Below the pieces are notes generated by a model. It was not told where the DNA came from, searched no databases, and saw only the letters and a program-made list of their open reading frames with translations. From positions 30,597 to 94,596 of the forward strand of contig JAUYMY010000007.1 of NCBI GenBank assembly GCA_030699385.1: a DNA stretch of 64,000 nt, read 5' to 3'. Positions 48,643-58,110 of the stretch are shown piece by piece. Position numbers and translations under genes: made by a program. The stretch's first letter is position 1. Every line of letters begins with the position of its first letter. This DNA is from Methylobacter sp. Its GTDB lineage: Bacteria > Pseudomonadota > Gammaproteobacteria > Methylococcales > Methylomonadaceae.

Positions 48643-49167
48643 ATGCAACTAGCTATCACCGCCTTAGGCAACCATCAGATTAATTTTATTGGCGAAATAC
48701 TACCCGCCGTGCGCGATTGTAAATGTAGTATTTTGGAAATAAGGACATCCCGTCTCGCTCAGTGCTCAGCGGCCTATCTGCTTATTCAGGGTAACTGGAA
48801 CCAGATTGCCAAGTTTGAAAGTACGCTGGAGATGATACAAAAGCGGCTGGACATTAAGATCCACACTTTGCGGCCTGAACAAAAAAGCAAAGCTAAGGAA
48901 TACCTGCCTTACTCATTGGAAACAATCTCCTTGGATCGCGATAATGTCACCGAATCCATTGCTTCGTTTTTGTTCGATCGGGACGTGGAAATTGAAGAAA
49001 TAACCGGCAGTTGCTATCAGGCGCCCTATATACAAACCTCGGTATTTTCAACCAAGTTTGTTATCTTGATTCCGCCGCAACTGCCGTTGCTGTCGTTGCG
49101 TGAAGAGTTTCTGGATTTTTGCGACCAGTTAAATATAGACGCCATTCTTGAGCCCATCAAACGCTAA
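48643..49167 (+). CDS. ACT-domain glycine cleavage system regulator (GcvR-like)
   Basis: MQLAITALGNHQINFIGEILPAVRDCKCSILEIRTSRLAQCSAAYLLIQGNWNQIAKFES; double ACT architecture. Confidence 0.78.
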   Translation: MQLAITALGNHQINFIGEILPAVRDCKCSILEIRTSRLAQCSAAYLLIQGNWNQIAKFESTLEMIQKRLDIKIHTLRPEQKSKAKEYLPYSLETISLDRDNVTESIASFLFDRDVEIEEITGSCYQAPYIQTSVFSTKFVILIPPQLPLLSLREEFLDFCDQLNIDAILEPIKR

Positions 49168-49175
49168 ACTGAACC

Positions 49176-49646
49176 ATGATAAGCATCGGCCATCGTGTAC
49201 CTGACTTTGAAGCCGCCGCTACCGGCGACAAAACCATTGCCTTGGCCGATTACCGGGGCAAATATCTTGTGCTTTATTTTTATCCCAAAGACAACACGCC
49301 TGGTTGTACGCAGGAAGGCCAAGCCTTTCGCGATAATATCGAGCAATTCAATGCATTAAACGCCGTCATCTTGGGTGTGTCGCGTGACAGCGTCCGCGTT
49401 CATCAAGGCTTTAAAGACAAACAGCAGTTCCCTTTTGATTTGCTTTCTGACGCCGATGAAACGCTGTGCCAGCTGTTTGATGTGATCAAAATGAAAAACA
49501 TGTACGGCAAACAAGTGCGCGGCATCGAACGCAGCACTTTTTTGCTTGATCCGGACGGCTTGCTGGTTCGCGAATGGCGTAAGGTCAAAGTTAAAACCCA
49601 TTGCGAAGATGTGCTTCAAGCTTTACACCAACTGACCGGCGAGTAG
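49176..49646 (+). CDS. bcp: Thioredoxin-dependent peroxiredoxin BCP
   Basis: YFYPKDNTPGCTQEGQAFRD. Confidence 0.94.
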   Translation: MISIGHRVPDFEAAATGDKTIALADYRGKYLVLYFYPKDNTPGCTQEGQAFRDNIEQFNALNAVILGVSRDSVRVHQGFKDKQQFPFDLLSDADETLCQLFDVIKMKNMYGKQVRGIERSTFLLDPDGLLVREWRKVKVKTHCEDVLQALHQLTGE

Positions 49647-49648
49647 CG

Positions 49649-51064
49649 ATGAATAACCCATTATCAGCGGATAAAAAACTGTTTGTCTTGGATACCAACG
49701 TGCTGATGCATGACCCGGCCGCCATTTTCCGCTTCAAAGAACATAATATCTTTATCCCGATGATCGTTTTGGAAGAACTCGATCATGCCAAAAAAGGTCT
49801 CACCGAACTGGCACGCAACGTTAGACAAGTCAGCCGCTTTCTCGATGACTTGATTCGCGACGCCAGCCAGCAAACCATCAACGACGGCCTGCCTTTATCA
49901 AGTATCAAACATAGGCCGGATAGCGATACCGGCGACAGCGGGCGCTTATATTTCCAAACCAGCGCGCTGACGGCCTTGTTGCCGGAAAGTATGCCCGGCA
50001 GTCTGGCCGATAACTCCATACTCGGCATTGTTCTCGCGCTGACCAAAAAACTGCCTGATGTTAACGTTATTTTGGTGTCGAAAGACATCAACATGCGCAT
50101 CAAGGCGGCAACGCTGGAGCTGCCCGCAGAAGATTATCACAACGACCAAACCCTGGATGATATTGACCTGCTCTACAGCGGCTCAATGGTGCTGGACAAA
50201 GATTTTTGGACGCTGCACGGCAGCAAAATGGATTCCTGGAAAGAAAAAGACCGTACTTTTTACCGGCTGGAAGACCCTATCGTGTCTGCGTGGTATCCCA
50301 ACCAATATGTTTATATCCAGGATGAAAGCCATTTTGAAGCCATTGTCAGAAGCTGTGACGGTCATATTGCGGTATTGGAACTGGCCAAAGATTACCGCAG
50401 CAAACGCAACAATGTCTGGGGCATAAGCGCCAGAAACCGCGAGCAGAATTTCGCTCTCAATGTGTTGTTAGACCCCGATATTGATTTCGTCACCTTGCTG
50501 GGCACAGCCGGCACCGGCAAAACTCTGTTAGCCTTGGCTGCAGGACTTAACCAAACGCTGGAAAAGAAAAGCTACCAGGAAATCATTATGACCCGCGAAA
50601 CCATGCCGGTCGGCGAAGACATCGGCTTTTTACCGGGAACTGAAGAGGAAAAAATGGCGCCGTGGATGGGTGCGTTAATGGATAACCTGGAACTGCTTAG
50701 CCATGACGCAGAACAAGGCGAATGGGAGCAGGGTGCCGCCAGCAATATCATTATGAGCCGGGTCAAAATAAGATCGCTGAACTTTATGCGCGGACGCACC
50801 TTTCTCAATCGTTTCCTGATTATCGACGAAGCCCAAAACCTGACCTCGAAGCAAATGAAAACGCTGATAACCCGTGCTGGGCCGGGGACAAAAATCATCT
50901 GCATCGGTAATCTGTCGCAAATAGACACGCCTTATTTGACTGCGACCACGTCGGGCTTAACTTATGTGGTAGATCGGTTTAAGACTTGGCCGCATGGCGC
51001 CCACATCACCTTGCGCCGTGGCGAACGCTCGCGTCTGGCCGATTATGCCTCGGATATTTTGTAG
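49649..51064 (+). CDS. PhoH family protein (PIN plus PhoH ATPase)
   Basis: [64 protein letters not shown]. Confidence 0.95.
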   Translation: MNNPLSADKKLFVLDTNVLMHDPAAIFRFKEHNIFIPMIVLEELDHAKKGLTELARNVRQVSRFLDDLIRDASQQTINDGLPLSSIKHRPDSDTGDSGRLYFQTSALTALLPESMPGSLADNSILGIVLALTKKLPDVNVILVSKDINMRIKAATLELPAEDYHNDQTLDDIDLLYSGSMVLDKDFWTLHGSKMDSWKEKDRTFYRLEDPIVSAWYPNQYVYIQDESHFEAIVRSCDGHIAVLELAKDYRSKRNNVWGISARNREQNFALNVLLDPDIDFVTLLGTAGTGKTLLALAAGLNQTLEKKSYQEIIMTRETMPVGEDIGFLPGTEEEKMAPWMGALMDNLELLSHDAEQGEWEQGAASNIIMSRVKIRSLNFMRGRTFLNRFLIIDEAQNLTSKQMKTLITRAGPGTKIICIGNLSQIDTPYLTATTSGLTYVVDRFKTWPHGAHITLRRGERSRLADYASDIL

Positions 51065-51221
51065 CGAGGCGCAACATGCTTAACAATTACCACGAAGCAC
51101 ACGAAGGTCATTCAGCACACCTCTAATAATACTTTATTTTGTGGCTTCATCCGATGGTGAGGATTATGATACGAATTTGCAGTTTCTAAGCAATATCAAC
51201 AACACTTCGAGGTAAACCCAC

Positions 51222-52823
51222 ATGAAAACACCGACTGATTTACAACGCCGCAAACTATTAAAATATGCCGCGATTGGTATCGCGGGAGCGGCTACTTACC
51301 CGAGCTGGGCGCAAACGGGCGGGTTTGTCAGGGTCAATGCGCCGTCTGCCGATTTTCTGCCCGATGTTGAACTTGAATTGACCATGAACACGGCTGATGT
51401 CGCTGTGTTACAAGGCAAAAAAACGCGGGTTTGGAAAGTTACCGGCAAAGTCATCAAAGGGTCGGCGAATGTGCTGGATAATAATGAAGGCACTTATTTG
51501 GCGCCGACCTTGCGCTTTAAAAAAGGCCAAAAAGTCAGGATTATCCTTAATAATAATTTGCCCGCTCAGTCTATTTTGCACTGGCATGGTTTGCATGTGC
51601 CGGCCAATATGGACGGCAATCCGATGTACGCGATTGATCACGGCCAAACCTATATCTATGAATTTGAAATATTAAACCGGGCGGGTACTTATTTTTATCA
51701 TGCCCACACTCACGGCGCTACTGCCAGACAGGTCTATTCCGGCTTGGCGGGATTGCTGATCGTCAGTGACGAGCAGGAGCAGGCGCTGAATTTGCCGAGC
51801 GGCGCTTTTGATGTGCAGCTGGCGATTCAGGATCGCAGTTTCGACGACCAAAATCAGCTGTCTTATTCGGCGCACATGATGCAACGGATGCAAGGATTTT
51901 TGGGCGAGCAGATTCTAGTCAATGGCCGCCCCGATTTTGTGCTGCCGGTTGCTACACGCGCCTACCGGTTGCGGCTGTTGAACGCTTCAAATTCGCGTAT
52001 TTACAAATTGGCTTGGGATGATGGTACCCCGCTCACCGTTATCGGCGTTGACGGCGGCTTGTTGGAAAAACCCGAGCAACATGCTTATGTGATGCTGGCA
52101 CCCGGCGAACGGCTGGAAGTCTGGATGGATTTTAGCGACCGGGCAGTGGGTTCGGAACTGAACTTGCGCAGTCTATCGTTTGCCGCCGGGTCTCACGGTG
52201 GCATGGGCATGATGGGTGGGCGTGGCCGTATGGGCATGATGGGCGGCGGCATGATGTCAGTCAGCACCTTGCCATCGGGTTCTGATTATCCGATTTTGAA
52301 AGTTCGGGTGGACAAAAAAGAGCAGGGCAGCGATACCTTGCCCAAAGTTTTGACGCCTATTACCGCACTGAGCAGCAAAAATGCGGCCAATGCAGCGAAT
52401 CCCAGAACCATCACCTTATCGATGCGGCACATGTCGGCTTTATTGAATGGCCGCTCTTATAAAATGAACGATATTCAGCCGGATGAAATTATTCCGGTAA
52501 ACAGCCTGCAATTAATCGAGTTCGATAATGGCTTTAGTGGCGGCGGTATGCACGGCATGATGGACATGCCGCATCCTATGCATTTACATGGCGAGCAGTT
52601 TCAGATTGTCAAACGGGAAGTCAATACCCCGGCGGGCGAACAATACGCCAGTGTATCAGACGGGTTTATCAGCAACGGCTGGAAAGACACTGTACTGGTG
52701 ATGCCGGGGGAGAAAGTTACGATATTAAAACCGTTTAACGATTTTAAAGGCCTGTTTATGTACCATTGCCACAACTTGGAGCATGAAGACATGGGCATGA
52801 TGCGGGATTACCTAATTAACTGA
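51222..52823 (+). CDS. Multicopper oxidase (CueO/CopA-like) with Tat signal and Met-rich segment
   Basis: RRKLLKYAAIGIAGAATYPSWA; LHWHGLHVPANMDG; YFYHAHTHGATARQVY; HPMHLHGEQF; MYHCHNLEHEDMGMM; insert GGMGMMGGRGRMGMMGGGMM. Confidence 0.94.
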   Translation: MKTPTDLQRRKLLKYAAIGIAGAATYPSWAQTGGFVRVNAPSADFLPDVELELTMNTADVAVLQGKKTRVWKVTGKVIKGSANVLDNNEGTYLAPTLRFKKGQKVRIILNNNLPAQSILHWHGLHVPANMDGNPMYAIDHGQTYIYEFEILNRAGTYFYHAHTHGATARQVYSGLAGLLIVSDEQEQALNLPSGAFDVQLAIQDRSFDDQNQLSYSAHMMQRMQGFLGEQILVNGRPDFVLPVATRAYRLRLLNASNSRIYKLAWDDGTPLTVIGVDGGLLEKPEQHAYVMLAPGERLEVWMDFSDRAVGSELNLRSLSFAAGSHGGMGMMGGRGRMGMMGGGMMSVSTLPSGSDYPILKVRVDKKEQGSDTLPKVLTPITALSSKNAANAANPRTITLSMRHMSALLNGRSYKMNDIQPDEIIPVNSLQLIEFDNGFSGGGMHGMMDMPHPMHLHGEQFQIVKREVNTPAGEQYASVSDGFISNGWKDTVLVMPGEKVTILKPFNDFKGLFMYHCHNLEHEDMGMMRDYLIN

Positions 52824-52974
52824 TTTCACAACTAAACCGCCATGGATTAAGCTGTGGCGGCTGCAGGTAAAGGGCAGGGCGGTTACTGAATTTGTAGATC
52901 ACAGCCCTGTCATAATATTAAGTTAAGCTAACTTTGCTCTAATAATTACGTCAGATTGTAATGAGGAGATAACA

Positions 52975-54039
52975 ATGTTAAACGAACTTAAATTTTCAAC
53001 TACATTATTTCAATCCTATCTCAGCTGGATCATCAACTTGCCTACAGGCACGGTGGCGACGCTGATTTTGGTCTTATTTTTCGCCTTCCTGATCATTCTT
53101 GAATTTTATAATCCAAGAGAAAGATGGCTGGCAAAACGCTTACGTCAATCCTATCGTGAGAATATGCAGCTATTCGTTTTCAATAGCACAATCATGTCGT
53201 TATTGGCGATACCCTCATTATTTATGTTAGCGCAACGCTATGCCGACAAAGGCTTGCTGAGCTATCTTCCTGACTCGGTGACGACGTGGGTGCTGACTTT
53301 TTTAGCGATGGATTTGTTGCTGTATTTCCTGCATAAAGCCAGCCATAACTTTGATGCGTTATGGATGTTGCACCGGGTGCATCACAATGATCCTTGTTTG
53401 AATGTGTCAACCGCCTTTCGGATACATTTTTTGGAAGTGTTGTTTATCAGTGTGATGAAAGCGTTGTTAGTGGTTATTTTGGGTATAAACGGCAGTGTGC
53501 TGTTGGTCAATGAGGCTATTATTATCTTTTTTACCATGTTGCACCACACTAACACAGCATTCCGGGGCGAGCACACTCTTGGCCGGTTCGTGATTACCCC
53601 ATATTTGCACCGTGCCCACCATTCAACCGTGCGCGACGAGCACGACAGTAATTACGGTACGGTTTTGTCGATATGGGATAGATTGTTCGGTACCCTGACT
53701 GAACGGGAACCTGCAAAAATTGGTGTCAACGGCAATGTGCCGCAAGGTCTTTTTAATCTGGTCAAGTGCGGCTTTGGCCTCACCGACAGGCCCATCACCG
53801 AGCCGGATAATTTTGACCACATGATCGCCGAAGCGGCGTATTACAAGGCTGAAAAACGCGGATTTGGCCCAGGTAATGAGCTTTGTGATTGGCTGGAAGC
53901 TAAAAGTGAAATTATTGGCTTGGTTTACGGCAAAGCGCGGGTCAAAAATAATCTGCTGTCGAAATGGTCACGATTAATGGCGTTTATTAACGCTGTTTTA
54001 ACGGACAAAAATCAACGATACCGGTTGTTTAGGAGTTAG
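52975..54039 (+). CDS. Sterol desaturase/fatty acid hydroxylase superfamily protein
   Basis: Histidine clusters HKASH, HRVHHND, HHTN, HRAHHS in a multi-TM protein. Confidence 0.88.
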   Translation: MLNELKFSTTLFQSYLSWIINLPTGTVATLILVLFFAFLIILEFYNPRERWLAKRLRQSYRENMQLFVFNSTIMSLLAIPSLFMLAQRYADKGLLSYLPDSVTTWVLTFLAMDLLLYFLHKASHNFDALWMLHRVHHNDPCLNVSTAFRIHFLEVLFISVMKALLVVILGINGSVLLVNEAIIIFFTMLHHTNTAFRGEHTLGRFVITPYLHRAHHSTVRDEHDSNYGTVLSIWDRLFGTLTEREPAKIGVNGNVPQGLFNLVKCGFGLTDRPITEPDNFDHMIAEAAYYKAEKRGFGPGNELCDWLEAKSEIIGLVYGKARVKNNLLSKWSRLMAFINAVLTDKNQRYRLFRS

Positions 54040-54072
54040 ATATTAACGAATAAAACAAAGGCGAAAGGTGAT

Positions 54073-54104
54073 GGGCAAAAAATTATTTTTTGCCCTTTTT
54101 TTTT
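54073..54104 (+). terminator. Rho-independent terminator after the desaturase gene
   Basis: gggcaaaaaattattttttgccc followed by ttttttttt. Confidence 0.8.
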
Positions 54105-54120
54105 CGCTTTTTTAAGCGAG

Positions 54121-54202
54121 TGGCTGGGAACGCCAAGCCCCAGCTTGGCGGGTTACCCTCAATGATCGATATTGCCGAGCTGGGGCTCGGTGTTCCCGGG
54201 TA
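54121..54202. repeat. REP/BIME-like paired palindrome
   Basis: gggaacgccaagccccagcttggcgggttaccc and ccgagctggggctcggtgttcccggg; related ends at 63879-63950. Confidence 0.65.
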
Positions 54203-54325
54203 TTTGTTGATTGCCCGGTTAATTCGTTAGTCGCCAGTAAGTGAAAAGCACAGCTTATGTTACAGTAGGTTTCTGTATCAAGAATCCCCAAGCTCCCTCC
54301 GCTGCCAAACCTAGAGATAAAGTCA

Positions 54326-55054
54326 ATGAAAAACCGCAAAATAATCATCGGTCGTGCGACAGATTGCGATCTCGTTTTGGCGGACATGAGTATTAGCCGC
54401 CGCCATGCCGAATTAGAACTGCTTGAAAATAACCTGCTATTATTGACGGACTGCCATAGCAGCCAAGGTAGCTTTGTTATACGGGGCGGCCATGAAGAAA
54501 AAGTCACGCAACAAATTATTTCAAAAAATGACCTGTTAAAGTTTGGCAACATCAGCATTCCGGTTAGTGAAATTTTAACCGCGACGCAGTTTTATCAGCA
54601 TAATCCTGACGTTGTTCAAATTGGAGCATCGGCGCAAGCAAATAACGGAGCTAATAACATGAAACTCGATTTAAATAAAAACTCACCATCGACCGCAACA
54701 CAAAGCCTAACCGAGTTATTTTTATCTTTTGATGGCCGCGTATCGCGCTCAACTTACTGGTTGAAATATATGCTGCCTTATTTTCTGATTTATGTGGTCT
54801 TAGCTGTACTGGACATCGGTTCAGGCAGCTTTGATTATGATACGGGCTATGGCACTTTTTCAGGGTTGTTTACTTTGGCGGGAATCATTCCCAGCTTAGC
54901 GATGGGTGTAAAACGCTGTCATGATCGAAACAGAACCGGCTGGTTTCTTCTGGTCGGCTTGATTCCCGTTATCGGCTTATGGCCGTTAATTGAACTGTGG
55001 TTTCTTAAAGGCACCGATGGCAGTAACCAATACGGTGCTGATCCGTTGTTTTGA
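54326..55054 (+). CDS. FHA-domain protein fused to a DUF805 membrane domain
   Basis: IIIGRATDCDLVLADMSISRRHAELEL (FHA) and LFLSFDGRVSRSTYWLKYMLPYF...AMGVKRCHDRNRTGWFLLVGLIP (DUF805). Confidence 0.9.
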   Translation: MKNRKIIIGRATDCDLVLADMSISRRHAELELLENNLLLLTDCHSSQGSFVIRGGHEEKVTQQIISKNDLLKFGNISIPVSEILTATQFYQHNPDVVQIGASAQANNGANNMKLDLNKNSPSTATQSLTELFLSFDGRVSRSTYWLKYMLPYFLIYVVLAVLDIGSGSFDYDTGYGTFSGLFTLAGIIPSLAMGVKRCHDRNRTGWFLLVGLIPVIGLWPLIELWFLKGTDGSNQYGADPLF

Positions 55055-55064
55055 TTGGTTATTT

Positions 55065-55247
55065 ATGAACAGTAAAGCCCTCATTAAACAACTGGAACAA
55101 GACGGCTGGGTGCTTGTTAGAGTCAAAGGTTCGCACCATCAATTTAAACACAACAGTAAAAAAGGGCTGGTTACCGTTAAACATCCAGACGGGGACATTC
55201 CAAAAGGAACCCTCATTAATATTTACAAGCAAGCAGGTTGGAAATGA
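55065..55247 (+). CDS. hicA: HicA-type toxin (mRNA interferase)
   Basis: LIKQLEQDGWVLVRVKGSHHQFKH...VTVKHPDGDIPKGTLINIYKQAG. Confidence 0.93.
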   Translation: MNSKALIKQLEQDGWVLVRVKGSHHQFKHNSKKGLVTVKHPDGDIPKGTLINIYKQAGWK

Positions 55248-55636
55248 AGATTGCCGTAGTATTACACTCAGACGATGGCCAACGTTATGGCGTGACTGTG
55301 CCCGATTTAGTCGGCTGCTTCTCGGCAGGAGATAGCATAGACAATGCGTTGGAGTCGGTTAAAGAAGCCATAGAATTGCATCTGGAAGGATTACTGGAAG
55401 AGGGGCAAGACATGCCCAATAGTGCGCCTATCAGTCAACACCAAAATAATCCAGATTATGCCGGCGGCGTGTGGGCTTTAGTGGATGTCGACACCACAGC
55501 GTTTGAAGGCGAAGCTGAAAAAATCGATATTGTTTTACCGAAGCTATTATTGAAACGTATCGATGACTATACCCATGCCAAACATTTAACCCGCTCGGTA
55601 TTTTTGGCTGAGGCCGCTCGGGCGGCAATGCGTTAG
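55244..55636 (+). CDS. hicB: HicB-type antitoxin
   Basis: ATG overlaps the hicA TGA; VPDLVGCFSAGDSIDNALESVKEAIELHLEGLLEEG plus C-terminal RHH-like segment. Confidence 0.93.
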   Translation: MKIAVVLHSDDGQRYGVTVPDLVGCFSAGDSIDNALESVKEAIELHLEGLLEEGQDMPNSAPISQHQNNPDYAGGVWALVDVDTTAFEGEAEKIDIVLPKLLLKRIDDYTHAKHLTRSVFLAEAARAAMR

Positions 55637-55755
55637 CGAGTTAAGGTTTTAACGGAAATCTAGCTCAAGGCTCATTATGCGGCGCCTTTAATAGATGACG
55701 ACTATTTTCGATGATTTATTGTTAACAACCGTTCAATTTATTGCATGTTCGTTTC

Positions 55756-56991
55756 TTAATCGCCGCTCACAACGGGTGCAAATCCGCTGCCGGGGGTACG
55801 AAAATTAGTCGTTTGTCCCTGATATAAACGCGCACTCATCAACTGCGCCTGCCCTCGGTAAACATAATGGCGTAGATCCAGTTTTAGCTTAATCAGTTCA
55901 TCATCCACCTGCAACGGCCGCTCGGTAGGGCGCACTAGCGTTTGCGCCACATAATCGCCCTGTAAAATTTCCCCGAATACCCGTTTAGTCACGCTGTCGC
56001 CTTTATAGGCGGCCTTGCTGCCGTAGCCTTTGGCCGGTTTAAAAAACAATTTTTTGCGCCCCGCCCATAAACTGTCGGCTGCGGCTTTGTCTACGCAACG
56101 CGTTTGGGCTATGCCGTCAAGTAACAGTGCTCTGGTTTCGCTGGCAACACCGAACTTTTGCAAGGCTATTTCATCGGTTAATAGCGCCAGATTTCTTTTG
56201 TCGGCGTATAGCGCATGGGCTCTTGGATGCGGCGTAACGACAACGGCTTGTTCCAGATAAGCGTCGCGCAACGGTTTTAGCGTGTCGGCTTCAAGGCCAA
56301 AGTCGGTCAAGCGGTTATAAACCAAATCGATAGATTTATCGCCGTGCCAAAGTTTGCCATCGCGGTAATTGAGTTCGGCCGGATCGCAAATAATGCTGTC
56401 GATAGCGTGTTGTGCAAACAGTTTTTGGAATAACAAAAATTCCGGCAACATGAATTGAGCGGGCGGATTTTCATCGACAATAGCGATTAAACGCAACGGC
56501 TGTGAACCGCGTTCGGCTTGCCATTCTTCAATAAACATCGCGATAAAGCGCTGTTCCGGTGTTGGTGTCGTACTCATTTCAGAACAGAGAGTTCGGGCAA
56601 GCAAGGCATTGAGCATGGCGCCGCCGGCATTGGAATTAATTTCAATGAGTTGCGGGCCTTGTGGGCTTAAATGAAAATCGTAGCCGAAAAAAACGCCCTG
56701 AGCCTTGGGCGTAAACTTCGCGGTGATCGGCGCATAAGCTAGAACCCGTTGCTGATAAGCGGGCAGGGCAATGACGCTTTCGATAGCGGCAATAATCGCC
56801 AGTTGCTTGGCTATTGCGGCTTTGGCAACGACAACAAGGGCTTCGGCAAGCAGGTGAGGGCGCTCGTCAATGAGCATACGGTACAACGCATCATCGCTGA
56901 GTTGTTGCTGTAATGAGCGGCGTAGCGCTTCCCGTGCAATTGAAAGGTAATGGCATTCGGCGTGGTTTTGATCGGCAAAAGCGTGAGGCAT
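55756..56991 (-). CDS. ATP-grasp-like protein of unknown function
   Basis: QLIEINSNAGGAMLNALLAR, DLVYNRLTDF, KKLFFKPAKGYGSKAAYKGDSVTKRVFGEIL..YVAQTLVRP. Confidence 0.6.
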   Translation of the reverse strand: MPHAFADQNHAECHYLSIAREALRRSLQQQLSDDALYRMLIDERPHLLAEALVVVAKAAIAKQLAIIAAIESVIALPAYQQRVLAYAPITAKFTPKAQGVFFGYDFHLSPQGPQLIEINSNAGGAMLNALLARTLCSEMSTTPTPEQRFIAMFIEEWQAERGSQPLRLIAIVDENPPAQFMLPEFLLFQKLFAQHAIDSIICDPAELNYRDGKLWHGDKSIDLVYNRLTDFGLEADTLKPLRDAYLEQAVVVTPHPRAHALYADKRNLALLTDEIALQKFGVASETRALLLDGIAQTRCVDKAAADSLWAGRKKLFFKPAKGYGSKAAYKGDSVTKRVFGEILQGDYVAQTLVRPTERPLQVDDELIKLKLDLRHYVYRGQAQLMSARLYQGQTTNFRTPGSGFAPVVSGD

Positions 56992-57119
56992 TGTTAGGTT
57001 TAACGTGAAAGGTGCAAGGCTAAGGGCGCGTTTTCGCTCCCGGTGTTGCCGCCTATTATATAGGGCGCGCCACAGTTGCGAGTGAGCTATTTTTCTTAGA
57101 CTTCCACGCTCATTTCACT

Positions 57120-58019
57120 TCACTCTTTAAACATCCATTGCTGAGCTTTATTATAAAAATCAGTGATGTCGGTAATGAGCTCACAGCGCGGGGAGGGCAG
57201 TATGGCATGATCGTGACAGTAGTGAGCGCCACTGCCGCCGATCCAGATACGCGAAGATGCGGTTTCCGGGGAGGCGGCGATGATATTTAATTGTGCGATG
57301 GTTTCTGCTTCCGGCGGTGTTTTTACTAAACCAATGACAATGATGTCGGGTTGCAAATGTTTTGCGGCTTCGACAATATCTTTGCCCGGTAAATTGCCGC
57401 CTAAGTAATAACAGCGGTAATGTTCGGCGGCTAATAAACAGCTTAACAAAATACCGCATTCATGCGGCTCGTAGCTTGGCGTGGCAAACATCATCGCGGG
57501 GCTATGTCCTGAGGTAATGCGCAGATTATTCACCATGCTCAACACAATGCGCTGCACGCAGCAGGTAAACATGTGCTCTTGGGCAATACCCAATTTTTCT
57601 TCATGCCAAAGTTCGCCTACTTTTTTTAGCGCGGGCAACAAAATATCCCGGGCATATTCCAAGGGTTCGCTGGCGAGCAACGCACGTTTTAATATTTGCT
57701 CGCAGCGATCAATACGGTAATCCATCACCGCTTCAATAATTTGATCCAGCAACGGCGGCGGCGACTCATGGCCGGGAATTTGCGCGCGTTGTTGCAGATC
57801 GCGTAATACATCAGCATTGAGTCCGGCAATCTTGCTGATGGTATGGCCGTTGCGGGTTAATTGCGCAAGTAAGGTCAATTTTTCCAGCTCTTGCTGCGAG
57901 TACAGGCGGCGGCCATTGTCGCTGCGTGCCGGACTAATACCGTCATAACGACGTTCCCAGGCACGCAATGTTTCGGCAGGTAAACCTGTTAATGTTGTGA
58001 TTGCTTTGATTGAGTACAT
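57120..58019 (-). CDS. MerR-family regulator with B12-binding domain (CarH/LitR-type)
   Basis: MerR HTH MYSIKAITTLTGLPAETLRAWERRY; ELWHEEKLGIAQEH (W-H-x8-E-H); EPHECG (E-x-H-x2-G). Confidence 0.88.
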   Translation of the reverse strand: MYSIKAITTLTGLPAETLRAWERRYDGISPARSDNGRRLYSQQELEKLTLLAQLTRNGHTISKIAGLNADVLRDLQQRAQIPGHESPPPLLDQIIEAVMDYRIDRCEQILKRALLASEPLEYARDILLPALKKVGELWHEEKLGIAQEHMFTCCVQRIVLSMVNNLRITSGHSPAMMFATPSYEPHECGILLSCLLAAEHYRCYYLGGNLPGKDIVEAAKHLQPDIIVIGLVKTPPEAETIAQLNIIAASPETASSRIWIGGSGAHYCHDHAILPSPRCELITDITDFYNKAQQWMFKE

Positions 58020-58031
58020 TGTTTATGTTTT

Positions 58032-58061
58032 GTATAGAAAATTGTTTGACAAGTATTATAC
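58032..58061. promoter_or_regulatory. Dyad-symmetric candidate operator in the divergent merR-sigma intergenic region
   Basis: GTATAgaaaaTTGTttgACAAgtatTATAC; overlaps a TTGACA (58046-58051) that could be a -35 for the sigma gene. Confidence 0.5.
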
Positions 58062-58110
58062 GTTCAGAGTAAATTGAGCGCTAGGTTAAAAAACATCAAC
58101 GAGGCCAGTC

